Positions 34,099 through 41,677 of a stretch of DNA of 64,000 bases are shown here, in pieces; positions within the stretch are counted from its first letter, which is position 1; each line of letters begins with the position of its first letter. Made by a program: the position numbers and the translations under genes. Under the pieces are notes generated by a model that was given only the letters and a program-made list of their open reading frames with translations, ran no database searches and was not told the origin of the DNA. The DNA lies in assembly GCA_050290245.1 (NCBI GenBank), contig JBNKHH010000070.1, positions 58,620 to 122,619 of the forward strand, given 5' to 3'. The stretch is from JBNKHH01 sp050290245. GTDB taxonomy: Bacteria; Pseudomonadota; Alphaproteobacteria; Rhodobacterales; Rhodobacteraceae.

Positions 34099-35162
34099 CA
34101 GTCACGAAAGACATTGCTGAATTCCGAGCGGGCGGCCTCGAGATCGTCGATCCGGCCAATGTCGCGCCAGTAATCGCGCAACGGGAAGACCCCCACATTG
34201 CGATCGGCATCTACCAGACGGGTCAGAAGGTCCGGCATGTCCATGGGTTTACCAGGCTCAAGAAAATCAAGCGCTTCGGGGGACAACGCGTAGATACCCC
34301 CATTCACGAAATACCTTTCGACAGGCTTTTCCTCAATGCCTGTCATGAGCCCGTCTTGAGACCGCACGACACCGTAAGGCACCTGCTGCTCATATTCTCT
34401 TACGACCAATGTGCCGGAGGCCTTCTTTTCGCGATGGAATGCCAAAAGTTCAGAGAACTGCAGCGAGACAAGCAAGTCACCATTCATCACGATAAACGGC
34501 TCGGCAGGCCGCTCGGGCAGAAGCGACAGCGCCCCGGCTGTACCCATGGCCCGTTCTTCTTCGACATAGTTAATAGAAACGCCGAAATCGGACCCGTCCC
34601 CGAAATAGTCGCGCACCATCTCGGCCTTGTAATTCACCGAGATCGAAACCCGCCAAAACCCCTGGTCGGCAAAGACACCGATGATCTGCTCCAATAGCGG
34701 TTTGCCGCCAACCATCAGCATCGGTTTCGGAACAGTCTCGGTCAGGGGACGCAGGCGCTTGCCAAGGCCGCCCGCCATCAGGATCACGGGTGTGGACTTG
34801 GGCGTGACCCCGAACAGGTCCTCGACAGTGGCAAGATCGACCAGTCGGCCGTCGACATCCAGCACCGGTACATGGTGCAGTTTCCGTTCTCGGATCAGCC
34901 GACGCGTTTCCGCATCGGGCGCGCCCTTTGTCACGGTGGTTGGCGTCGTGTGCATGACCTGCGACACCGGCCCATCCAGGTCGATCCCGTTCAGGATGCC
35001 CCGGCGCACGTCGCCATCCGTCACTGTGGCCACAAGCTTGCCGGCGCTATCCACCACCAATGCGATCTGCCGCTTTGACCGGTCGATAACCTCAAGCGCA
35101 AAACGCACCGAGACATCCGGCGTCACGGTCAGATCATTCAGTTGCCTAAGATCCATGCCCAT
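34098..35162 (-). CDS. Sugar nucleotidyltransferase with N-terminal CBS pair (PtmE/LegF-like)
   Basis: The 354-residue product has two CBS domains (residues 1-125, VVDSAGKLVATVTDGDVRRG and HHVPVLDVDGRLVDL) followed by a nucleotidyltransferase: ILMAGGLGKRLRPLTETVPK (132-151, the nucleotide loop) and VMNGDLLV. This CBS-NTP-transferase fusion is the PtmE type, which charges glucosamine-1-phosphate with GTP in legionaminic acid synthesis, but related enzymes use other sugars. AAGGGG precedes two ATGs (35162 and 35156). No legionaminate synthase is in the window, so the sugar is uncertain. Confidence 0.85.
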   Translation of the reverse strand: MGMDLRQLNDLTVTPDVSVRFALEVIDRSKRQIALVVDSAGKLVATVTDGDVRRGILNGIDLDGPVSQVMHTTPTTVTKGAPDAETRRLIRERKLHHVPVLDVDGRLVDLATVEDLFGVTPKSTPVILMAGGLGKRLRPLTETVPKPMLMVGGKPLLEQIIGVFADQGFWRVSISVNYKAEMVRDYFGDGSDFGVSINYVEEERAMGTAGALSLLPERPAEPFIVMNGDLLVSLQFSELLAFHREKKASGTLVVREYEQQVPYGVVRSQDGLMTGIEEKPVERYFVNGGIYALSPEALDFLEPGKPMDMPDLLTRLVDADRNVGVFPLRDYWRDIGRIDDLEAARSEFSNVFRD

Positions 35163-35221
35163 TGCCCCTTCAGGGTTGTTGCACCCGGTCTAGCGCGTTT
35201 CAGTCCGGGTGCACAATGTGG

Positions 35222-35244
35222 CTTGCCCGGCCGGACCGGGCAAG
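35222..35244. terminator. Strong hairpin after the FKBP gene
   Basis: CTTGCCCGG and CCGGGCAAG pair perfectly around CCGGA. It lies 22 bp after the stop of the minus-strand FKBP gene. No T-run follows on either strand, so it may stabilise the transcript end rather than terminate it. Confidence 0.45.
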
Positions 35245-35266
35245 GCGCATCAGGCAGGCAAAAGGA

Positions 35267-35695
35267 TCAGGCGATCTCGACCAGTTCGATCTTGAAAGTC
35301 AGGTCCTTGCCAGCGAGAGGATGGTTCGCGTCCAGAACAACCACTTCCTCCGTCACCTCTGCAACAGTGACCATGATCGGTTGCCCTTGTGGTCCGGACA
35401 ATTGAAGCCGCCCACCGATCTCAAGCGGGACATCGTCCGGCACCTTGTCACGCGGAAAATCATGCCGCGCATCGGGATTGACGGGGCCATACGCCTCTTC
35501 GCAAGGAATTTCGACCGTCTTCTCCTCGCCAACGTTCATACCGTCGACCGCGTTGTCAAAACCGACGATCACTTGCCCGCTGCCAAGCTTGAACTCCAGC
35601 GGATCACGACCTGCCGAGCTATCAAAGGTCGAGCCATCCGACAGGGTTCCGGTATAATGAATGCGGACCGTGTCGCCGCTTTTCGCCTGTGTCAT
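35267..35695 (-). CDS. FKBP-type peptidyl-prolyl isomerase, SlyD-like
   Basis: A 142-residue folding catalyst. FKBP features are HYTGTLSDGSTFDSSAGRDP and GSGQVIVGFDNAVDGM; the insert PCEEAYGPVNPDARHDFP to about residue 115 is the insert-in-flap domain of SlyD proteins. The His-rich metal-binding tail of E. coli SlyD is missing, as in many alphaproteobacteria. The open frame is 52 codons longer upstream, but MTQAKSGDTVRIHYTG is the family start. Confidence 0.9.
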   Translation of the reverse strand: MTQAKSGDTVRIHYTGTLSDGSTFDSSAGRDPLEFKLGSGQVIVGFDNAVDGMNVGEEKTVEIPCEEAYGPVNPDARHDFPRDKVPDDVPLEIGGRLQLSGPQGQPIMVTVAEVTEEVVVLDANHPLAGKDLTFKIELVEIA

Positions 35696-35852
35696 GGGAA
35701 TCTCTCGTTTTGGGATGGCGCCGGACATGCGGCGCCTTCTGGGTTCACGCGAGCCAAACATTCCTGGCTCCAGGTGTAAACCCCGGCACCGGAAACTCAT
35801 GCTTTCCCCCTGGGGCGCAGCGTGCAAAGGTCGCCCGGAAAGGAGAGCCAAG

Positions 35853-36539
35853 ATGCCCGTAACAACCTGTGTCTTCGATGCCTACGGCACCCTGTTCGAC
35901 GTGGCCGCAGCGGCGCGCGTGGCCGCCGAACAACCGGGCCAGGAAGAGCTTGCCCAACTCTGGCCTGGCCTCGCCGCAAACTGGCGCACCAAGCAGCTGC
36001 AGTACTCCTGGCTGCGCGCGATCACCGGCGACCATATCCCATTCTGGGAGGTCACAAAGGATGCTTTGGACTGGGCAATGGAGGCCGCCGGACTTGATGA
36101 TCCCATTTTGCGCGAGACGCTGCTCGCCCTTTACTGGGAACTCCCGGCCTACCCCGAGGTCCCCAAGATGCTGGCCGAATTGAAGGATCGGGGATTCGCC
36201 ACGGCGATCCTGTCGAACGGCTCGCCCGACATGCTGGACGGCGCGGTGGAATTCGCTGGTGTCGGCGACGTTCTGGATGCGGTCCTTTCCGTAGAGGATG
36301 TCGGCATCTTCAAACCTGCGCGCGTGGTCTACGACATGGTCGGCAAGGCCTTTGGAACCACGCCGGAGCAAGTGTTGTTCGTCTCATCCAATGGCTGGGA
36401 TGCTGCTGCGGCGGCGGGTTTCGGCTTCCAGACCGCCTGGGTCAATCGAGCGGGCGAGCCCATGGACCGCCTGCCTGCCAAACCGGGCAATCTCTTGCCC
36501 GACCTCACCACAATTCCCGAGCTTGCAGGATCGCTCTGA
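35853..36539 (+). CDS. Haloacid dehalogenase type II
   Basis: A 228-residue HAD-superfamily enzyme close to (S)-2-haloacid dehalogenases. The nucleophile Asp8 is in CVFDAYGTLFD, motif II is ILSNGSPDML, the Lys is in GIFKPARVVYDM and SSNGWDAAAAAGFGFQTAW closes the active site. Hydrolysis of short-chain 2-halo acids is the family activity, but many such proteins act on phosphates. GGAGAG precedes the start. It heads a coupled three-gene operon. Confidence 0.88.
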   Translation: MPVTTCVFDAYGTLFDVAAAARVAAEQPGQEELAQLWPGLAANWRTKQLQYSWLRAITGDHIPFWEVTKDALDWAMEAAGLDDPILRETLLALYWELPAYPEVPKMLAELKDRGFATAILSNGSPDMLDGAVEFAGVGDVLDAVLSVEDVGIFKPARVVYDMVGKAFGTTPEQVLFVSSNGWDAAAAAGFGFQTAWVNRAGEPMDRLPAKPGNLLPDLTTIPELAGSL

Positions 36540-37360
36540 TGCCCGAATTCACCGCCCCCGATGGCGCGAGGCTTTTTTACCGGGATCAGGGCGAAGGACC
36601 TGTGATCCTCGCCCTGTCCGGGCTGACGCGCAACAGCACTGACTTTGACTATGTCGCCCCGCACCTGAAAGGTGTTCGCCTTGTGCGAATGGACTACCGC
36701 GGACGTGGCAAATCCGAATGGACCGGCGCAGCCTCATACACGATTCCGACCGAGGCCCAGGACGCCATTGCTCTGCTGGATCACCTCGGCATCGAAAAAG
36801 CCGCTGTGCTGGGCACATCCCGCGGCGGTCTGATCGCGATGGTGCTTGCGGCAACTGCCAAGGCCCGACTCTCCGGGGTCTGTCTCGTCGATATCGGCCC
36901 CGAGATCGCTCCCGAAGGCTTGGAGGTGATCAAGAATTTCGTCGGCCGAAATCCAGGCCAGAAGTCATACGCCGAGGCCACGTCGATGCGGGCCGAACTC
37001 ATGGCCGGGTTCAAAGGCGTTCCCGAAAGCCGGTGGGCCGAGGAAGTGCGCAAGCACTATATCGAAACGCCCGACGGCCTCGTTATCAACTACGACCCTG
37101 AATTGCGGGTCAATGTCGTCACCTCAGTGTCGGAACCCGCCCCCGACCTCTGGCCTCTGTTCGATGCAATGGAAGGCCTCCCGCTGGCGCTGATCCGTGG
37201 CGAAAACTCGGACCTTCTCAGCAAAGCCACGACAGACGAGATGCGGCGAAGGCGCCCGGACATGTTTTACGCCAATGTACCAGATCGCGGGCATGTACCT
37301 TTTCTTGACGAAGTTGCCGCATTGTCGGTTCTGAATGATTGGATCGAAAGCTTGTCATGA
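36539..37360 (+). CDS. Alpha/beta hydrolase
   Basis: A 273-residue hydrolase with LALSGLTRNSTDF near the oxyanion hole, the nucleophile elbow VLGTSRGGLIAM (Ser in GTSRGG), a C-terminal Asp region ALIRGENSDLLS and the His in VPDRGHVPFLDE. It overlaps the upstream dehalogenase (TGATG) and the dehydratase (ATGA). The substrate is not evident; the operon suggests processing of small hydroxy or halogenated acids. Confidence 0.85.
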   Translation: MPEFTAPDGARLFYRDQGEGPVILALSGLTRNSTDFDYVAPHLKGVRLVRMDYRGRGKSEWTGAASYTIPTEAQDAIALLDHLGIEKAAVLGTSRGGLIAMVLAATAKARLSGVCLVDIGPEIAPEGLEVIKNFVGRNPGQKSYAEATSMRAELMAGFKGVPESRWAEEVRKHYIETPDGLVINYDPELRVNVVTSVSEPAPDLWPLFDAMEGLPLALIRGENSDLLSKATTDEMRRRRPDMFYANVPDRGHVPFLDEVAALSVLNDWIESLS

Positions 37361-38325
37361 ATATTGATGCAATTGAAGCGGCCGCGAAGCGGCTGGAAGG
37401 TCATGCGGTCCGCACGCCTCTGTTGAACGCCCCCCTGCTGGATGCCGAAGCCGGGCGGCGCATTTTCGTAAAGGCCGAGTGCCTGCAAAAGACGGGCTCG
37501 TTCAAATACCGCGGCGCGCGTGCCGCTATCACGGCACTGGATGAAAAGACGCGCGAACGCGGTGTCATCGCCTTTTCGTCCGGCAACCATGCACAGGGGG
37601 TTGCCCTTGCCGCGCGGGAACTTGGCGTTCCTGCGACCATCATCATGCCGTCGGACGCTCCGTCACTGAAATTGGCGAACACGCGCGCCTACGGGGCCGA
37701 GGTCATCGAATACGACCGCGAAAATGAGGACCGCGACGAAATCGGGCTGTCGCTTGCCAACGAACGCGGGCTCACCCTGATCAAGCCCTTCGACAACGAA
37801 CAGGTGATCGCAGGTCAGGGAACCTGCGGCCTCGAGATCGCAGAACAGGCCGAGGCTGCGGGAATTTCGGACGCCGACGTGCTGGTTTGCTGTGGCGGCG
37901 GCGGGCTGACGGCGGGCATTGCCCTTGCGCTTGAGGCCCGCGCGCCCGCATTGCGCGCACGCCCGGTCGAGCCGGAGAATTTCGACGACGTGGCCAAGTC
38001 GATGATGGCCGGAACCGTCCAACGAAATGAAAAGTCCGCTGGCTCGATCTGCGATGCCATCATGACGCCCTCGCCCGGCAAACTGACCTTCCCCGTGATC
38101 TCAGCCCTCTGCGGACCGGGATATGTCGTCTCCGACGAAGACGCCCTTCGGGCCATGGCTGTCGCCTTTCGCCGCCTCAAGATCGTCATCGAGCCCGGCG
38201 GGGCGGTGTCCCTCGCGGCGGCCTTGTTCCATGCCGAAAGCACAAAGGATTTGATCGTCGTGGCCTCTGGCGGGAATACCGATACCAGCATCCTGGTGCG
38301 GGCGCTCACCTATGACGGTACGTGA
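37357..38325 (+). CDS. Threonine/serine dehydratase (PLP fold type II)
   Basis: A 322-residue catabolic threonine ammonia-lyase or serine racemase-like enzyme. The PLP Lys lies in KTGSFKYRGARAAI, the phosphate-binding loop is CCGGGGLTAGIAL, and the cofactor-binding Asn is in FSSGNHAQGVAL. There is no ACT regulatory domain, so it is the short catabolic or racemase form rather than biosynthetic IlvA. It ends one base before the pca operator and its stop may be close to the pca promoter. Confidence 0.88.
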   Translation: MNIDAIEAAAKRLEGHAVRTPLLNAPLLDAEAGRRIFVKAECLQKTGSFKYRGARAAITALDEKTRERGVIAFSSGNHAQGVALAARELGVPATIIMPSDAPSLKLANTRAYGAEVIEYDRENEDRDEIGLSLANERGLTLIKPFDNEQVIAGQGTCGLEIAEQAEAAGISDADVLVCCGGGGLTAGIALALEARAPALRARPVEPENFDDVAKSMMAGTVQRNEKSAGSICDAIMTPSPGKLTFPVISALCGPGYVVSDEDALRAMAVAFRRLKIVIEPGGAVSLAAALFHAESTKDLIVVASGGNTDTSILVRALTYDGT

Positions 38326-38350
38326 ATTTAGTTGACTTTGACAACTAAAT
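38326..38350. promoter_or_regulatory. Inverted-repeat operator of the pca operon
   Basis: ATTTAGTTG and CAACTAAAT are perfect inverted repeats with a 7-base spacer, one base after the stop of the dehydratase and 70 bp before pcaD. TTGACT at 38332 could be the -35 element, with the weak TCAGAT 17 bp later as -10, so a bound dimer would block RNA polymerase. The regulator is unknown: no LysR (PcaQ) or IclR (PcaR) gene is adjacent. Confidence 0.6.
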
Positions 38351-38419
38351 GAACTCAGATGTGACCAGGAGGGGCTGGCTGGAATAGCAATTTCTGTATG
38401 GTCAGCCAACAGTCGACCT

Positions 38420-39208
38420 ATGAAAATTGCGCATCTGGGCGGTATCGACATCCATTTTCGCGACGACGGCGACCCAAATGGTCGGCCTGTCGTCTTTGCC
38501 AATTCACTGGGAACCGACCTCAGGCTTTGGGACGGCATCCTGCCCGAGTTGCCCGATGGACTGCGCCTGATCCGCTATGATAAACGCGGCCACGGCCTGA
38601 CCTCCTGCCCTGCGGCGCCCTATTCGATGGGCACGCTGATAGCAGACGCGGAAAAACTGCTCGATCATCTCGAAATTCGCGATGCCGTGTTCGTCGGCTG
38701 TTCGATCGGCGGCATGATTGCACAGGGACTGGCCGTCAAACGGCTGGACCAGATACGCGCCATGGTTCTGTCGAACACCGCGATGAAAATCGGCACTTCC
38801 GAGACGTGGCAGGACCGGATTGCTCAGGTCCAGGCCGGAGGGATCGAGGCCCTCGCGGATTCGATCCTGGAGCGATGGTTCTCGTCCCGCTTCCGCGCAA
38901 CATCGGAACTCGCGGCCTGGCGCAATATGCTGACCCGGCAACCGCATGCAGGCTACATAGGGTGCTCTTCGGCCATCTCGGGAACCGACTTTTATACCAC
39001 CACGGCCAGCCTGACCCTACCGACTCTCGCAATCGCCGGCAGCGAAGACGGATCGACTCCGCCCGATCTGGTCCGCGAGACCGCCGGCCTGATCAAGGGC
39101 AGCAGTTTTGAACTGATAAAAGGCGCAGGCCATCTGCCCATGGTCGAAAAACCTCGGGAATACGCGGCACTGATCGCCACCTTCCTGGGGCAAATCGGCC
39201 ATGTCTGA
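38420..39208 (+). CDS. pcaD: 3-oxoadipate enol-lactonase
   Basis: Hydrolyses beta-ketoadipate enol-lactone, the last step before ketoadipate. The 262-residue alpha/beta hydrolase has VFANSLGTDLRLWD (oxyanion hole), YDKRGHGLT, the nucleophile elbow VGCSIGGMIAQGLA and the C-terminal His in KGAGHLPMVEKP. GCSIGG is typical of PcaD. It is the first gene of the pca operon, 70 bp downstream of the inverted repeat; its own ribosome site is weak. Confidence 0.93.
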   Translation: MKIAHLGGIDIHFRDDGDPNGRPVVFANSLGTDLRLWDGILPELPDGLRLIRYDKRGHGLTSCPAAPYSMGTLIADAEKLLDHLEIRDAVFVGCSIGGMIAQGLAVKRLDQIRAMVLSNTAMKIGTSETWQDRIAQVQAGGIEALADSILERWFSSRFRATSELAAWRNMLTRQPHAGYIGCSSAISGTDFYTTTASLTLPTLAIAGSEDGSTPPDLVRETAGLIKGSSFELIKGAGHLPMVEKPREYAALIATFLGQIGHV

Positions 39209-39238
39209 GTTGGAACCGACAGTGCAGGGAAAGGTCTC

Positions 39239-39628
39239 ATGAGCGATAAGCATGACAGAGGCATGCAGGTACGACGCGCCGTTCTGGGCGACGCCCATGT
39301 TGACCGCACGGAAGCAGCAAAGACCGGCTTCGACACCCCTTTTCAGGACATGATAACCGAGAGCGCATGGGGCACCGTCTGGGCGCGTGATACGATCACG
39401 CTGCGCGAACGCTCGATGCTGACCATCGCCCTGCTCGCAGCAACGGGAAATTTCGACGAAATCCCGATGCATATCCGCGCGACCGCGAATACCGGCGCTA
39501 GCGAAACAGATGTCATGGAGGCGCTGTTGCACGTCGCTGTCTATGCCGGTGTGCCAAAAGCCAACCACGCGATCAAACTGGCCAAGGCCACCTTTGACGA
39601 AATGAAGGGAGACCCTGAAAATGGGTGA
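39239..39628 (+). CDS. pcaC: 4-carboxymuconolactone decarboxylase
   Basis: Decarboxylates gamma-carboxymuconolactone to the enol-lactone used by PcaD. The 129-residue product has the PcaC core: RERSMLTIALLAATGNFDEI, MHIRATANTGASETDVMEAL and VYAGVPKANHAIKLA. It starts 30 bp after pcaD and overlaps pcaH by 8 bp. The separate pcaC form is seen, not the pcaL fusion found in actinobacteria. Confidence 0.95.
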   Translation: MSDKHDRGMQVRRAVLGDAHVDRTEAAKTGFDTPFQDMITESAWGTVWARDTITLRERSMLTIALLAATGNFDEIPMHIRATANTGASETDVMEALLHVAVYAGVPKANHAIKLAKATFDEMKGDPENG

Positions 39629-40349
39629 CACTGGCATTCTGCTGCCGAGGGATCGCAGCGCGCACCCCGCCTATCGAACACCTGAATACAAGACGACGCT
39701 GTTCCGGGCTCCGCGCAACACGCTTCTGACACTGGACGCAACCGACACGGAAAACACCGGCCCGGTTTTCGGTCACGACCAGTTGGGCGAATTGGACAAC
39801 AACCTGATCCTGAACTTCACCAAAGGAAAGGCCGCAGCCCAAGGGGTGCGCATTCGCCTGCACGGCCGGATCATGGATGAAAACGGCCGCGCCGTTCCAA
39901 ACGCGCTGGTGGAGATCTGGCACGCCAACGCCGGAGGCCGCTACCGGCATGTGAACGACACGCATTTTGCTCCGCTGGACCCGAACTTTGGCGGGTGCGG
40001 ACGCACAATCAGCGACGAGAACGGCGCATATGAATTCCTGACCATCCTGCCCGGTGCCTACCCCTGGCCCAACAGAGGTAACGACTGGCGGCCCAAGCAT
40101 ATCCACTTCTCGATCTTCGGTCATTCCTTCGGCCAGCGACTTGTCACGCAGATGTATTTCGAGGGTGACCCACTTATCCCGCTGTGCCCGATTGCGAATA
40201 CCGTCGAAGATCGCGGCCAGTTGGAAAGCCTCGTGGCCGCGCTCGATATGCGGGCCGGAAAACCAATGAACTTTCTCGCCTATAAATTCGACATCGTCCT
40301 GCGCGGTCGTCGCCAGACCATGTTCGAGAACATGCCAGAGGGGATGTGA
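39621..40349 (+). CDS. pcaH: Protocatechuate 3,4-dioxygenase beta subunit
   Basis: The iron-bearing subunit of the intradiol dioxygenase that opens protocatechuate to carboxymuconate. In the 242 residues the non-haem Fe(III) ligands are visible: Tyr in NAGGRYRH, Tyr in PGAYPWPN and the His pair in WRPKHIHFSIFG. ALVEIWHANA and VRIRLHGRIMDENG are the family beta-strand motifs. It forms a heteromultimer with PcaG, encoded 2 bp downstream. Confidence 0.96.
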   Translation: MGDTGILLPRDRSAHPAYRTPEYKTTLFRAPRNTLLTLDATDTENTGPVFGHDQLGELDNNLILNFTKGKAAAQGVRIRLHGRIMDENGRAVPNALVEIWHANAGGRYRHVNDTHFAPLDPNFGGCGRTISDENGAYEFLTILPGAYPWPNRGNDWRPKHIHFSIFGHSFGQRLVTQMYFEGDPLIPLCPIANTVEDRGQLESLVAALDMRAGKPMNFLAYKFDIVLRGRRQTMFENMPEGM

Positions 40350-40350
40350 C

Positions 40351-40935
40351 GTGCCGCAGAAACTCGAATACCTCCGCGAAACGCCCAGCCAGACCGCCGG
40401 ACCCTATGTCCACATCGGCTGCCTGCCTGCCTATGCCGGACTGAAAGACATCTACGAGACCCAGATCGGAGTGTCCCCCGTTCGGGACGGCGCCAAGGGC
40501 GAAGCGATCACCATCTCCGGCAAGGTCCGCGACAGCAACGGTACGGTCCTGCGCGACATCATGCTGGAAAGCTGGCAGGCGGATGCCCAGGGCATCTATC
40601 CAGGCCAGGATGGGGCCGACCCGAATGTTTCCGGCTTTTGCCGCTTCGCCGCCGACCTCGAGACCGGGGACTTCACGCTGAGCACGATCAAGCCCGGCAG
40701 GAACGGCGGGCAAGCCCCTCATATCGGCCTGTTGATCACCTCGCGCGGGCTGAACAATGGCCTGCAAACGCGCATCTATTTCGAAGATGAAGATAACGAC
40801 GGAGATCCCGTGTTGGCCCGGATCGTTCCGCCCAGCCGGGTGGCGACCCTCCTGGCAAGAAAAACCGGCGAAGGCTCCTACACCTTTGACATCTATCTGC
40901 ATGGCGACAACGAAACCGTCTTTCTGGACATGTGA
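40351..40935 (+). CDS. pcaG: Protocatechuate 3,4-dioxygenase alpha subunit
   Basis: The non-iron subunit of the dioxygenase. The 194 residues start MPQKLEYLRETPSQTAGPYV (GTG initiation), with LESWQADAQGIYP corresponding to the WHANAGG region of the beta subunit but without the Fe ligands, and TIKPGRNGGQAPHIGLLI. The stop overlaps the next gene's ATG by one base. Confidence 0.96.
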   Translation: MPQKLEYLRETPSQTAGPYVHIGCLPAYAGLKDIYETQIGVSPVRDGAKGEAITISGKVRDSNGTVLRDIMLESWQADAQGIYPGQDGADPNVSGFCRFAADLETGDFTLSTIKPGRNGGQAPHIGLLITSRGLNNGLQTRIYFEDEDNDGDPVLARIVPPSRVATLLARKTGEGSYTFDIYLHGDNETVFLDM

Positions 40936-41639
40936 TGGCGCGATTTCTGCTGATCCACGGGGCATCCCACGGCGCATGGTGTTGGGACAAGGTCGTCCAG
41001 GGTCTGACGACGGCGGGGCACGAAGCCCGCGCCATTGATCTGCCCTCACATGGCGATGATCCCACGCCGCCCGAAGGCGTAAGGATCAACGACTACGTTA
41101 ACCGGGCCATCAGCGAGATGGAGGATGATACAATCCTGGTTGGCCACTCTCTGGGAGGACTGACGATCACGCTGGCCGCGGCCGCACGTCCGAGCCAGAC
41201 TCGCGCTCTTGTCTACCTTTGCGCCTTCGTACCTCCCCCCGGACAGTCTGCACGCCAATACCGTGGCGACGCCGTCACTCCCGAGCTGATCGCCGCCCAG
41301 CAGATCGACCGGGATCGGGGCGTCACTGTGCCCGATCCGGACATGGCAAAGGACGTTTTCTATTTTGATTGCACGGAAGAAGACCGCGCCTTGGCTCTCC
41401 CGCGCCTGACACCCCAGCCGATTTCGATCATGACGCAAGTTCTTGAGTTCGAGCCGGCCCAAGTGCCCCGCCATTATATCCGCTGCCTCCAGGACAGGGC
41501 CGTGCTCCCATCCTATCAGATCGAAATCTCTAAGGGCTGGCCAGCCAATCAGGTTCATGATCTCGACTGCGGACACTCGCCCTTTTTCTCTCACCCGGAT
41601 AAACTGGTGGACACTCTGAATTTGATCGCCAGTGCGTAG
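40935..41639 (+). CDS. Alpha/beta hydrolase inside the pca operon
   Basis: A 234-residue hydrolase resembling the plant methylesterase/hydroxynitrile-lyase group: FLLIHGASHGAWCWDKV, the nucleophile elbow LVGHSLGGLTITLA and the His in LDCGHSPFFSHPD. It sits between pcaG and pcaB with a TGATG overlap. It is a second hydrolase besides PcaD; a plausible role is cleaving aromatic esters such as methyl protocatechuate or feruloyl esters so that the acid can enter the pathway, which is inference. Confidence 0.8.
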   Translation: MARFLLIHGASHGAWCWDKVVQGLTTAGHEARAIDLPSHGDDPTPPEGVRINDYVNRAISEMEDDTILVGHSLGGLTITLAAAARPSQTRALVYLCAFVPPPGQSARQYRGDAVTPELIAAQQIDRDRGVTVPDPDMAKDVFYFDCTEEDRALALPRLTPQPISIMTQVLEFEPAQVPRHYIRCLQDRAVLPSYQIEISKGWPANQVHDLDCGHSPFFSHPDKLVDTLNLIASA

Positions 41640-41677
41640 GTCGCGCCTGCCGGTTGCCAACAATCAAGGTCGCACCC

